Numbered from the stretch's first letter, positions 17,758 through 27,707 are shown. The stretch is 32,529 bases of DNA from Candidatus Bathyarchaeota archaeon (GCA_018396555.1 JAGTQL010000007.1:1-32529); one strand, 5' to 3'. Notes: generated from the sequence alone by a model not told the origin. Translations and numbers: made by a program.

Positions 17758-18576
17758 TTATGGTGCACTAATAGGAGCCGCTTTTCTGACGAATTTTAGG
17801 ACTAAAATCTGGATGAAATTGAGTAGGGACGAAAGCATGAGTGCGGCAATCTGGGATGAAAAGGTTACTTCTCCGTGCATCCATAGGAAGGGTATGTTAA
17901 AGAACATTTGGCTGAAATGGTATGCCACTGGACCTAGAAGGTTCCTGCCAGTTTTGTAATAAAAGTAGGCGAGGAACAGCCCAGCTGTAAAAGAATGAAA
18001 CGCATATGCCGCTTGAAACAGCATGTCTGTTGGGTTTCTGTAGACGATTAAGGGAATATAGTAGACGTGGTACAGCCCAAACATTATTGAAGAAACGGTC
18101 ATGGCTGTCTTACCGCCATACTTATGTAAAAGCTGTCCAAGAATGCAGCCTCGGAAAATCCCTTCTTCTGATATGCTTACTATCCAGTAAAAGGCAAAGT
18201 AAACTGGCATGTGGACGTACAATGGCAAATAGTAGCCATACTTTAAACCTATGAAAACGCTTGAAATTATGAAAGCAATTATATTATGAAAGACAGCAAA
18301 TCCGAAGCCCACTGCAGCATAGCTTTTCCATGGGCTTATTTTTCTAAATCCAAGCTGGGAGAAAGAGTGTTTTCTCACCATTTTCACATAAAAGTATAGC
18401 AGGGCAAATTCACCCAAATAGAGGAGGGTGTGAACGGTGAAACCCGCAGGATAATAATTAATGAATAAATTAAACTTCACAGAAACAAGCCAGAAGACCT
18501 GCGCAAGACCCACTACTGAGAGGAAAAGAAGGAGCGAATCACGAACTTCAGAAGAGAAAGTCGAAAGAGACATCAA
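17758..18576 (-). CDS. CPBP family intramembrane metalloprotease (third, divergent copy)
   Basis: SISEEGIFRGCILGQLLHKYGGKTAMTVSSIMFGLYHVYYI; polytopic; convergent with the upstream pair. Confidence 0.82.
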   Translation of the reverse strand: MMSLSTFSSEVRDSLLLFLSVVGLAQVFWLVSVKFNLFINYYPAGFTVHTLLYLGEFALLYFYVKMVRKHSFSQLGFRKISPWKSYAAVGFGFAVFHNIIAFIISSVFIGLKYGYYLPLYVHMPVYFAFYWIVSISEEGIFRGCILGQLLHKYGGKTAMTVSSIMFGLYHVYYIPLIVYRNPTDMLFQAAYAFHSFTAGLFLAYFYYKTGRNLLGPVAYHFSQMFFNIPFLWMHGEVTFSSQIAALMLSSLLNFIQILVLKFVRKAAPISAP

Positions 18577-18815
18577 CCCTTATTAGAAATAACCAGTATT
18601 TATGAGTTACGCAATGTATCTTGAGCAATTCTGATGAATCTTTCAGCCCGATCATTCTAAGCGTCTCTTATCAACCGATAAGCCTGTTGTAACTGATGTT
18701 TGAGACTGAACTTTAAACCTGAATTAGACACCATAAACGTAGAAGCAAGGTGTTTGGTATAATACTGTAGAAGGTGAGGAAAACCGAGAATTTAAACGCT
18801 GTTTGTAGCATTTAG

Positions 18816-18919
18816 TGCGGGGGGTGGGATTTGAACCCACGAACCCCTATGGGACAGCCGCTCTGAGAGGCGTTTTTCTCCTCAGGGCTGCGCCTTTGGC
18901 CTGGCTTGGCAACCCCCGC
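18816..18919 (-). tRNA. tRNA-Leu(GAG) with a 19-nt canonical-position (37/38) intron at 18861-18879
   Basis: Reverse complement folds: acceptor GCGGGGG/CCCCCGC, T-arm GTGGG-TTCAAAT-CCCAC, type II variable arm, anticodon stem CAGCC/GGCTG, loop CT-GAG-G|AGAAAAACGCCTCTCAGAG|C with a BHB motif (CTGA/TCAG helix, 3-nt bulges GGA and AGC). Confidence 0.93.
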
Positions 18920-19135
18920 CATCTAAGATTTTATAAAGTTTATTCTCTAGTTAAATCTTTATCGGTTTGATTTTTAAGAATTTAATCAGGAATTTTATAA
19001 TTCATAGATAAGGAAGTTTTAGAAGTAGAGTATATTTAGATGGACATAAATTTATATTGGCAAATTTTTGTTTTACATCATGCTTATATTTTTAACTTGG
19101 AATAGGGATTCATAGATGAGACTAATGGTGGTATA

Positions 19136-20512
19136 ATGTCTAGGGCTTTATCTCTTAAGGAGAAAGATCTGGAGTCTTTTGAGGGGGGCGAGAAATACAC
19201 CATTACCGTTGTCGGATGCGGAAGAATGGGGCTTCCAACAGCATGCTTATTTGCAGACGCAGGCTTCAAAGTTATATGCTTGGATCTTAATCCCCAGATT
19301 GTGGATCAAATTAACAGGGGAATTAGTCCCTTCCTTGAGCATAATTTAGAGAGACTTATAAAAAAGAATCTGAGGGAGGGACGTTTAACAGCCACAAGCG
19401 ATCCAAAACTATCAATTCCGAAAAGCGACATAATAATAATTGTGGTTAATACTCCCATCGATGATAAAAAAAGACCCGACTACTCCAACCTTGAGAGTGC
19501 GTGCAGGGATATAGGGCTAAATCTTAAACCAGGGTCGCTAATAATTCTACAGAGTACGGTTGGCCCGGGAATAACAGAGACGCTTATCAAAGAAACTTTA
19601 GAGGCAGCTTCAGGTTTGAGAGCTGGGAAAGACTTTGGCTTAGCGTTTAGTCCAATACGTGCCACAGCTGGAAGAGTCATCCATGACATCATAAATTACC
19701 CTAGGGTTTTAGCGGCTATAGATAAGCAGAGTTTAGCCGCCGCAAAAGCCGTGCTGAAAACCATCATTAAGGGCGAAATAGTTGAGGTCAGCAACATCAA
19801 AACTGCCGAGACCGTTAAACTGTTCGAGAACATTTATCGCGATGTAAATTTGGCATTAGCCAACGAGTTCGCAGAGTTCTGCGAGAAGTCCGGCATAGAT
19901 TATAATGAGGCTCAACAGGCTGCTAACACCCAACCATACTGTCATCTTCTTAGCCCCGGCATTATCAGCGGACACATACCTAAAGACCCCTATCTCCTAA
20001 TCGAGGAGGCGGAGAACTTAGGTATTAAGATGCGGCTTCCAATCGTAGCTAGAAGAATAAATGATGAGTCCGTTAGAAGGGCGATTGAGCTTATCAGAAA
20101 TGCTTTCAAAGCCATGGAGAAAACACTTAAGAGATCAAAGATTGTAGTTATGGGCATTTCTTATAAACCTAATGTTAAGGAGGTTAAGGGTTCACTAATA
20201 ATAAATTTAGTGAAGCTATTACAGAATAAGGGTGTGAAAGTCAGCGTCTTCGATCCCTTCTACTCCTTCGAGGAGATAAAAGATCTGGGTTTACCTGCTG
20301 AGGATAACTTCACTAAAACCTTAGAGAGCTCAGATTGCATCGTGATAGCAGTTGGACATGATAAGCTTAAGCGCTTAAATCTTGGGAAAATATGTGTCTT
20401 AATGAAGAAACCTGCTGCATTAGTGGACTTAGCTAACATAATTGATCCGGCTAAGGCTGAGAAAGAAGGTTTCATTTATCGAGGCTTAGGCAGAGGGGTT
20501 TGGTCAAGATGA
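19136..20512 (+). CDS. Nucleotide sugar dehydrogenase (UDP-N-acetyl-D-mannosamine/glucosamine dehydrogenase, WecC/WbpA-like)
   Basis: ITVVGCGRMGLPTACLFADAGFKVICLDLN, IIIIVVNTPID, KLFENIYRDVNLALANEFAEFCEKSGID, VVMGISYKPNVKEVKGS. Confidence 0.9.
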   Translation: MSRALSLKEKDLESFEGGEKYTITVVGCGRMGLPTACLFADAGFKVICLDLNPQIVDQINRGISPFLEHNLERLIKKNLREGRLTATSDPKLSIPKSDIIIIVVNTPIDDKKRPDYSNLESACRDIGLNLKPGSLIILQSTVGPGITETLIKETLEAASGLRAGKDFGLAFSPIRATAGRVIHDIINYPRVLAAIDKQSLAAAKAVLKTIIKGEIVEVSNIKTAETVKLFENIYRDVNLALANEFAEFCEKSGIDYNEAQQAANTQPYCHLLSPGIISGHIPKDPYLLIEEAENLGIKMRLPIVARRINDESVRRAIELIRNAFKAMEKTLKRSKIVVMGISYKPNVKEVKGSLIINLVKLLQNKGVKVSVFDPFYSFEEIKDLGLPAEDNFTKTLESSDCIVIAVGHDKLKRLNLGKICVLMKKPAALVDLANIIDPAKAEKEGFIYRGLGRGVWSR

Positions 20513-21456
20513 GAAAAATAAAGATAGCTGTTGTTGGAGCAGGCTTCTGGGGTAGAAACCATATCAGAGTTCTAAGCGAGCTGCCTGAAGTAGAACTCAT
20601 CGCCGTTTGCGATGTAGATAAGCAGAGGGCGGACGCAGTCTCTGAAAAATACGGTTTAAAATCCTACAGTGAAAGTCTAAAAATGTATAAGGAGGAAGAT
20701 CTGGACGCTGTGACGATTTGCGTCTGGTCTTCTAAACTCGCCGAGGAGTCCCTAAAGGCCCTAAAAACCGGAAAGCACGTGCTAGTTGAGAAGCCGATGG
20801 CAAGCTCCATAAAGGAAGCGCGAAAAGTTTTAAGGATGGCAGAGGCAAAGAAGCGTAAATTAGCAGTTGGCTTCATAGAGAGGTTCAATCCCGGAGTTAG
20901 AAGAGTTAAGAAAACTATAGAGGAAGGGCTTATTGGATCACCAGTCTCAGTAACGGCTAGGCGGGTTTCCAAATGGCCTCAGCGACTAGGCGATGTTGGA
21001 GTGGTTAAAGACACGGCGATACACGATATAGATATTATGCGCTTCATATTCAACGAGGACCCAATAGCAGTATATGCAAGAGCCGGATGCCTCCAACATC
21101 AGAGATTTGAAGATTACGCGCAGATAATGCTGGCATTACCGAATAACAAAACAGCGTTTATAGAAGCAAATTGGCTAACCCCATATAAAATTAGAAGGTT
21201 AACTGTCACTGGAAGCGAAGCCATAATCACTTTAGACTACATCACGCAGGAAATGACTATTGAGACATCTGGGCAAACATTAACCCCCAGATACGAGTGG
21301 GAGGAACCCTTGAAACTAGAGCTCCAACACTTCGCGGACTGCATATTGAACAATAAGGAGCCCGCGGCGTCGGGAGTGGACGGTATAAAAGCCTTAGAAA
21401 TAGCGGAGGCAGTGCTTAAATCCGCAGTTAAAGGATGCACTGTAAAGATTTTATGA
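20509..21456 (+). CDS. Gfo/Idh/MocA family oxidoreductase (WbpB-like)
   Basis: KIAVVGAGFWGRNHIRVLSELPEVELIAVCDVD, GKHVLVEKPMASSIKEA, GFIERFNPGVRR. ATGA overlap with the upstream dehydrogenase stop. Confidence 0.88.
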   Translation: MRKIKIAVVGAGFWGRNHIRVLSELPEVELIAVCDVDKQRADAVSEKYGLKSYSESLKMYKEEDLDAVTICVWSSKLAEESLKALKTGKHVLVEKPMASSIKEARKVLRMAEAKKRKLAVGFIERFNPGVRRVKKTIEEGLIGSPVSVTARRVSKWPQRLGDVGVVKDTAIHDIDIMRFIFNEDPIAVYARAGCLQHQRFEDYAQIMLALPNNKTAFIEANWLTPYKIRRLTVTGSEAIITLDYITQEMTIETSGQTLTPRYEWEEPLKLELQHFADCILNNKEPAASGVDGIKALEIAEAVLKSAVKGCTVKIL

Positions 21457-21580
21457 TTTATAAATTCTTCTGCATCATCCTTTTAAATAAACATTAAATA
21501 TTCTCCGTAAAGGAGATTGATGCTTAAGAATAACGTAAAAATGAATTTGATTAATTACCTTAATTAATGAATAGCGGCGC

Positions 21581-21862
21581 CTAGATTTCACCTTTTAAGT
21601 TAAAGGGTTTTCCCTCTAGAAGTATTTTCTCAGGTATCTTATCCTTCCATTTCCTAAGGAATAATAATTCATCCTTTTTTCCCCTAAGTTCATCCGGTAG
21701 CATTTCCGGGATTTCATCCCTTATCGGGTACCAACGCAGGCATTTTGGGCAAATAATAATTCCCTCCACTATTTCATCCCTTTCCTCGAACACGTGGAGT
21801 TCCAGCGGATAGTATTTATCTATTGGGCAAGCCAGAATGTCCATTAAACGCCTCTTCATCAT
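21581..21862 (-). CDS. Trm112-like zinc-ribbon protein
   Basis: RRLMDILACPIDKYYPLELHV, IICPKCLRWYPIRDEIPEMLPDELR. Confidence 0.75.
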   Translation of the reverse strand: MMKRRLMDILACPIDKYYPLELHVFEERDEIVEGIIICPKCLRWYPIRDEIPEMLPDELRGKKDELLFLRKWKDKIPEKILLEGKPFNLKGEI

Positions 21863-21977
21863 TTAATCCCCTTAAGGCTAATCATTAGGCATATTTAATT
21901 TGCTGGTTATAAATATAGCGAAAACCCGCCCAAAAATAAATAGGGTCGTAAATAAAGATCAATCGATCTTCAATTTT

Positions 21978-23261
21978 TCAGAAGGCAGCCCATTTCGCTT
22001 CGGCTTTAAACATTTCATCAACCATTTTCTCAATTTCTTTAGGCGTAAGTATAGCTGACGTTAACGGATCGAACATCACGGCCTGTAGGGCTGCATTCCT
22101 ATCTTTTTCTAGAGCCGCCTTAACCGCTAGCTCTTGGACATTTATATTAGTTCTATTTAGGGCTGCGCATTGCGGTGGTAAATTGCCTACATGACATGGG
22201 TGTATGCCGCCTTTATCAACTAGACATGGAACTTCAACGCAGCATCCATAGGGAAGATTGGTTATTAACCATTTATTTTCGACGTTACCATTTATGCGTA
22301 GGGGTTTACCAGTCTCCATAGAGTATATTATGTCTACGCCATATTCATGCGACCGGTTCAGTTCAAGCGGCGCCTCTCCGCTTATCTGTTTCTTTATGTA
22401 TTCGAAGTGAGGCTTCCAGGCTTCCTTACATATTTCTAAATAGAACCACCTTGGCTCACAGTAAGTTTTTCTTCTCTCCTCTGTTATCCTAAAGTATGGG
22501 ACATATTCACCTAGATGATGGCTTGATTCGGTTATAAAATATCCTAAATACTTCATCATCTCAAAGCGAACTTTATCCCTTTCATAGATCTCTTTCCTAT
22601 TCATTGCCTCCCAAAGGAGCGGATAGGCGTCTTCACCCCTATATTTAAACTCTAAAAAGAACGCCTGATGATTTATCCCGGCGACCCAGTAGTAAACATC
22701 CTCGTATGGAACATTTATATAGCTTGATAGCTGCATGGCTGTTCCCTGAACGCTGTGACATAGTCCAACATTTCGTATTTTAGTTGCTTTATTCATGGAC
22801 CAGCAGTTGATGGCCATTGGATTAGCATAGTTGATTAGGAGCGCATTGGGACATAATTCTTCCATGTCATAACATATGTCCAGTAAAACCGGTATCGTTC
22901 TGAGGCCACGGAAGACCCCGCCTGGACCAATCGTATCTCCGACTTCTTGACTCACACCGTATTTCAGTGGGATATTTATGTCAAGTTCAAAAGCCTCTAA
23001 TCCCCCAACTTGAATCATTATTACCACGTAATCGGCGTCCTTCAAGGCTTCTCTACGGTTTAAAGTTGATTCAATTCTCATATTCGGCGCATATTTAGAA
23101 GCTAATGTATGCGCAAACTTGCTTATTAAATCAAGACGCTCCGCATCAATATCCATCAAAGCAATCGTAGAATCCCTAAGTTCAGGATGATAAACGATGT
23201 CTGTTAGCAGACGGCTGGCAAAAACCACACTTCCAGCACCAATAAAAACTATTTTGGCCAT
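21978..23261 (-). CDS. GH4 family glycosidase (alpha-galactosidase MelA-like)
   Basis: KIVFIGAGSVVFASRLLTDI, LLINYANPMAINCWSM, GLCHSVQGTA (CHSV signature of the alpha-galactosidase-type GH4 subgroup), GINHQAFFLEF. Confidence 0.88.
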   Translation of the reverse strand: MAKIVFIGAGSVVFASRLLTDIVYHPELRDSTIALMDIDAERLDLISKFAHTLASKYAPNMRIESTLNRREALKDADYVVIMIQVGGLEAFELDINIPLKYGVSQEVGDTIGPGGVFRGLRTIPVLLDICYDMEELCPNALLINYANPMAINCWSMNKATKIRNVGLCHSVQGTAMQLSSYINVPYEDVYYWVAGINHQAFFLEFKYRGEDAYPLLWEAMNRKEIYERDKVRFEMMKYLGYFITESSHHLGEYVPYFRITEERRKTYCEPRWFYLEICKEAWKPHFEYIKKQISGEAPLELNRSHEYGVDIIYSMETGKPLRINGNVENKWLITNLPYGCCVEVPCLVDKGGIHPCHVGNLPPQCAALNRTNINVQELAVKAALEKDRNAALQAVMFDPLTSAILTPKEIEKMVDEMFKAEAKWAAF

Positions 23262-23341
23262 TTTAAGACACCGAAAAGAACTATGCTTAAAACCCCATTA
23301 AAAATTTACGGTTCTCTCTTCAAAGAATCGCTCAGGAAAAT

Positions 23342-24217
23342 CTAACTGCTGAGGGCTTCATTTTTCAAAGTAGTCTTCACAAATATGTCTAAAACCACCT
23401 GATACCATCTTGGACCAACGCTTCTAACTATTCTGGCAAACAAGATTTCAAATTCCACACTTAAACTTGAAAGCTTCCTAGAAACTTTCTCAATTATCTT
23501 TTTTATCGGGTCTTCATCCTTTTCAGCATGTTCAAAAGCATAAAAATGAATTATGCCCCCCTCAGGTTTTAGGGCCATCAGCGCATAATCAAGATATTCA
23601 TATGCCCTTTCAGGTAAGGGCATAAGAACCCTATCCACAACACCCCCCAACTTAGACATTATCACTTCTTTCGCATCGCCTTCGATTGGCTCAATAATGT
23701 CCATGACTTTATTTAGATTCGCGTTTATCCTCATATATTGAACTGCCGCCGGATTAATATCTATTGAATATATTTTTTTAACCTCTACATGTTTAGCAAT
23801 CATTATTGAAAATCCCCCAACGCCTGCAAACATGTTAACTATAACCTCACCGGGCTTAACTTGTCTAGCAATTCTCATATGCTCATAAGATAGTCTCGGA
23901 GAAAAGTAACATCTAGCTAAGTCAACCTTAAATAGGCAGCCATACTCCCTATGAATCGTCTCAGTTTTGTCCTCGCCGCATATCCACTCAAGTTTTCTTA
24001 ATCGTAAATCGCCTGAAATTGGACTCGCCTGACGCAGCACCGTTCTTACATTCCTATGGCTTTCCATTATTATCTTTGCAATATTTTTGGCTTTATCCTC
24101 GAAAGCATTTGACACTTTAATAATTGCTATGTCACCAACAATATCGAAGCCTTTAAAAAAAGTTTTCAGCTCTGAGGGGGTAAGTAGAACCGCAAGCTTA
24201 TCTTTTAAGGATCTCAT
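23342..24217 (-). CDS. trm5: tRNA (guanine37-N1)-methyltransferase, Trm5 family
   Basis: GEVIVNMFAGVGGFSIMIAKH, YSIDINPAAVQYMRINANLNKV, MPLPERAYEYLDYALMAL; RVLRQASPISGDLRLRKLEWICGEDKTETIHREYGCLFKVDLARCYFSPRL. Confidence 0.87.
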   Translation of the reverse strand: MRSLKDKLAVLLTPSELKTFFKGFDIVGDIAIIKVSNAFEDKAKNIAKIIMESHRNVRTVLRQASPISGDLRLRKLEWICGEDKTETIHREYGCLFKVDLARCYFSPRLSYEHMRIARQVKPGEVIVNMFAGVGGFSIMIAKHVEVKKIYSIDINPAAVQYMRINANLNKVMDIIEPIEGDAKEVIMSKLGGVVDRVLMPLPERAYEYLDYALMALKPEGGIIHFYAFEHAEKDEDPIKKIIEKVSRKLSSLSVEFEILFARIVRSVGPRWYQVVLDIFVKTTLKNEALSS

Positions 24218-24229
24218 CTTTATTCATCT

Positions 24230-25720
24230 TCAATTCAATTTTTCCGAAATTTCTCTCGAAGCGAAATCCTTAGTCATCTTCAGCATTTTTCTAGCCTCCT
24301 TGTCGACTAATAGAACTAGCGAGAAGTAGACTAGTGCGCCAAAAAGCACCTTTACCGCCACCATGGAAAGCCTCGCTAAGGTTGGGGTCAAATATAAAAC
24401 TAAAGACATCACCAGCGATGCGCTCAAATACTTTATAAGGCTAACCCACGGTATATCAAATCTTAGGCATCTCGACGCTATAACATATTTAGATACGATA
24501 ATAGATAGGTTAGTTAGGACATTTATTAGCGCCAAATATTCAGTTGCTGTCAGGGCATCCGGCATTCCAACGGCAAGAATTACATACATAAGCGGCACGA
24601 TCACCGCTGCCTGAGCATAGGTTAACGTTTGCTGAAGGAAAAGTCTGCTTCCAATCATTTTCCTATAGGATATTTCTTCATCAGCATCCAATCTTTCTGT
24701 GCCGCTTATGATCGAATCAAAAACCGAGGAAGCTGCCGAGAGAAGAGCGTTGATAGATAGTAAAATCAGGATCGGCTTGGCTACGGCGTATAATGGATTC
24801 AGAATCAGCAAAAGAGGTTCTGAGAGAACTATTGCACCTATGCACATGGGCAATGCAAACATTAGAATCATTTTTAATGATGATGAGACGTCGCTGGGGT
24901 TAGCTTCAGATAGAAGTTTTGGGTATAAGGCGAATGATAAGGAGGATGAATAGCCTACTATGGAGGCTATGGCGGATGATGCGCCGTAATAGGCTCTTGC
25001 TAATTCCCCGCTATAAACGAAAAGAAGGATGTTTGCAAACATTAGAATTCTTCCACCTATAATGCCGTAAATATTTATTAGAGAAGCCTTGAACCACCTT
25101 TTAGCGTAATCCCACCTAATCCTCCCGAGGATCTCGCGCCGTATGCCCCTCACATAAAATAATATCTGAACTAAGTAGGATGCTATAAGGCTGAATAAAA
25201 CCCCTATTAAGCCCATCCTAAAACCTATTATAAAAAGAAAGCCCAGGGACACTTTGCCGATCTCAAGCACTAATAATCCAAACGCCATCATTTCCGGACG
25301 TTTAGGATAAAATATTGCCTCCAAAACTGCTTGAATATGGTTCTCAACTATTAAGAAGACGCCTACGAAATACGTTAAAAAGTATTTGCTGGAAACTTGA
25401 AGTATGCCTAATATATTTGGTATAGTGATGAGATAAACCGCAGTGGATGCTAAGGCTACTAGAAGATTTATGATTAGACCCGTTTTCGGAGAGTCCTGAC
25501 GTCCTCTAGCCGTGAACCTTGTTACCCAGAAAGGTATTATTGCGGATGCTAGCGTGAAGTAAGATAGGGTATCGCCGATATTACTGTATACACCATACTC
25601 CTCAAGCGTAATATTTCTGGTGACTAGAAGCGTGAACACTAAGCCGGTTCCCACGCTAAGCAACCTAAAAAGGAACAGCATGAGTCCGGAATAGCGAAGT
25701 CTAATGCGGCTGCCAGACAA
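24230..25720 (-). CDS. Polysaccharide/oligosaccharide flippase (Wzx/MVF-like)
   Basis: About 12-14 hydrophobic segments; LLSVGTGLVFTLLVTRNITLEEYGVYSNIGDTLSYFTLASAIIPFWVTRF N-terminus typical of the family. Confidence 0.85.
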   Translation of the reverse strand: MSGSRIRLRYSGLMLFLFRLLSVGTGLVFTLLVTRNITLEEYGVYSNIGDTLSYFTLASAIIPFWVTRFTARGRQDSPKTGLIINLLVALASTAVYLITIPNILGILQVSSKYFLTYFVGVFLIVENHIQAVLEAIFYPKRPEMMAFGLLVLEIGKVSLGFLFIIGFRMGLIGVLFSLIASYLVQILFYVRGIRREILGRIRWDYAKRWFKASLINIYGIIGGRILMFANILLFVYSGELARAYYGASSAIASIVGYSSSLSFALYPKLLSEANPSDVSSSLKMILMFALPMCIGAIVLSEPLLLILNPLYAVAKPILILLSINALLSAASSVFDSIISGTERLDADEEISYRKMIGSRLFLQQTLTYAQAAVIVPLMYVILAVGMPDALTATEYLALINVLTNLSIIVSKYVIASRCLRFDIPWVSLIKYLSASLVMSLVLYLTPTLARLSMVAVKVLFGALVYFSLVLLVDKEARKMLKMTKDFASREISEKLN

Positions 25721-25833
25721 TCTTTTTCAAACCTTTCTTTTCCACTTATAGATTATTTTAAAAAGCCTAATATTTATTAGGTTTAGCTATAAGCGTAAAT
25801 CATAATTGTGCTTTACAAGGTGGCGCTGGGATC

Positions 25834-26703
25834 TTGGGAATAGCGAAACTATTTCCTAAAGCTCCGGATGAGCATAAGCCCGGTAGACCGATGGTTTCAA
25901 ATGGGCTTGGCGCAGTATATATTCTATCTTCAGTAATCTACCTGTTTATTCTTCAAGGGCTTCAAAGATGGAATAGATTGTCCGCATTAACTTTAGCTTC
26001 ATGCATACTCTTCGGCGGCTTTATGGGCCTGTTTGACGACTGGGCGGATCTAAGATGGAGGTACAAAGCGTTCTTACCGCTTATAGCAGCTCTGCCATTA
26101 ATAGTGCTCCGTGAGGGTGAGACAACGATGAGCACATATTTCTGGGGGAAGGTTGACCTTGGTCCGCTATACTACTTCGTAGTTGCCCCACTAATCGTAA
26201 CCATAACAACAAACACCGTGAATCAGCTCGGCGGCCTTAACGGTTTGGAATCCATCTGTCCCTCCATAGTTTTATCAGGATTGTTTACCGTCTCTATGCT
26301 TCATGGGCGCGAGCAAACCGTTCTATTATATGTTCCGCTCGTCGTCTCATGGGCTCTGGCATATTACAATTTTAGAGGTAAAATTTTTGTTGGCAATACA
26401 GGTTCATTTTCTTTTGGAATAACTTTAGCTTCCTACGCTATAATAGCGAACATAGAGCAAACATTAGCCATTTCAATAATCCCATACATAATTAACTCAT
26501 CGCTAATTCTAATCAACATTTTACTTTTTAAGCGTAGAGCTGCGCTCGAAATAAGCTGGCCGATGCTGAAGGCAAAACATAGAAGAAGCCTAACCACGCT
26601 AATTGCTTACTACTATCCAGCAACAGAGCGTAAACTAGTCTTATTAATCTCATCGCTATTTATTCTAACAACAGTGGTGGCCGTGCTAACATCAGTTACC
26701 TAG
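25834..26703 (+). CDS. Glycosyltransferase family 4 (GPT/AglH-like UDP-sugar:polyprenyl-phosphate sugar-1-P transferase)
   Basis: DEHKPGRPMVSNGLGAVYI, FGGFMGLFDDWADLRWRYKAFLPLIAALPL, NQLGGLNGLES, KIFVGNTGSFSFGI. TTG start; no first TM helix before the substrate loop. Confidence 0.85.
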   Translation: MGIAKLFPKAPDEHKPGRPMVSNGLGAVYILSSVIYLFILQGLQRWNRLSALTLASCILFGGFMGLFDDWADLRWRYKAFLPLIAALPLIVLREGETTMSTYFWGKVDLGPLYYFVVAPLIVTITTNTVNQLGGLNGLESICPSIVLSGLFTVSMLHGREQTVLLYVPLVVSWALAYYNFRGKIFVGNTGSFSFGITLASYAIIANIEQTLAISIIPYIINSSLILINILLFKRRAALEISWPMLKAKHRRSLTTLIAYYYPATERKLVLLISSLFILTTVVAVLTSVT

Positions 26704-26723
26704 AACCTAAATGGTGCATTTAA

Positions 26724-27707
26724 ATGAAAATATGGTATGACGCATGCACCGGCAAACATGTTCGCTATGGAGCCGCTATAACGGAACGTTTAAGACAAAA
26801 AGGACATGAAATAATATTTACTTTAAGGAAACATCCAGATACGATTTCACTGGCAAAACACTTAAATTTAAAGTTTAACGTTGTAGGAGAATATGATCCT
26901 TCATCAAAGTTCATGAGGCTTTATAAGGGTTTACTTAGGCAAGTCGAGTTCTGTAAAATGTTTAAGGATGAGCCTCCTAATGTTGCGATTTCCCACGGGT
27001 CTGTTGATTTATGTCGAGTTGCATTCGGTTTAGGTGTGCCCATAATCTCCACTTACGATACGCCGCATGCTGATGCTGTAAGTAGATTAACGATTCCACT
27101 AAGCGACGTAGTTGTTGTCTCAAAAGCTGTTCCAGAAAATTACTTGCGTACTTATGGAGCGAAAAGAATAACCACGTTTGACGGTGTCGATGAAGTTGCC
27201 TGGATGAGAAACTTTAAGCCTAAAGTTACATGCGATTTTGGAAGACCGCTCATAATTGTTAGACAAATTGAGAGCAGAGCAGCGTATGCAGAGGGCTTAA
27301 CTACAGATATAACTGAGAAAATAGCCGCAGAATTAACATCGCTTGGTAAAGTTGTATTTCTAGCCAGATATGATAGGAAGTCCAGGGGGGGCTTAATTGT
27401 TCCAAAGGTTTTCATCGATTCAGCAAATCTAGCATCTCAAGCGGACTTGGTTATCAGCGCTGGCGGAACAATTGCTAGGGAAGCCGCTTTGGCTGGAACA
27501 CCAAGTATAGTTATCAAAATTTTTGATGGAATGCATGTTAATGAATACTTGGCCAACAAGGGATTTCCAATTTTTATAGTTAATCCTGAAGAAGCCATAA
27601 ACTATGCTGAGAAGTATTTAGGGAGACGTTTTGACATCAGTTCGCTAATTAATAGTCTCGAAGATCCAGTTAATATTATTGAGAGTATTATTGAAAAGAT
27701 TAGTTAA
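26724..27707 (+). CDS. DUF354 family (MGT-like/UDP-GlcNAc 2-epimerase-like fold) protein
   Basis: MKIWYDACTGKHVRYGAAITERLRQKGHEIIFTLRKHPDTISLAKHL; SAGGTIAREAALAGTPSIVI. Confidence 0.8.
   Translation: MKIWYDACTGKHVRYGAAITERLRQKGHEIIFTLRKHPDTISLAKHLNLKFNVVGEYDPSSKFMRLYKGLLRQVEFCKMFKDEPPNVAISHGSVDLCRVAFGLGVPIISTYDTPHADAVSRLTIPLSDVVVVSKAVPENYLRTYGAKRITTFDGVDEVAWMRNFKPKVTCDFGRPLIIVRQIESRAAYAEGLTTDITEKIAAELTSLGKVVFLARYDRKSRGGLIVPKVFIDSANLASQADLVISAGGTIAREAALAGTPSIVIKIFDGMHVNEYLANKGFPIFIVNPEEAINYAEKYLGRRFDISSLINSLEDPVNIIESIIEKIS

Noticed and set aside
17693-17959. 88-aa plus-strand ORF after the CPBP pair
   Set aside because: Overlaps the C-terminus of the supported minus-strand CPBP gene and shows no domain.
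18927-18940. TATA-like AACTTTATAAAATC upstream of tRNA-Leu
   Set aside because: Only about 8-21 nt from the mature 5' end, which would place transcription start inside the tRNA; not credible as its promoter.
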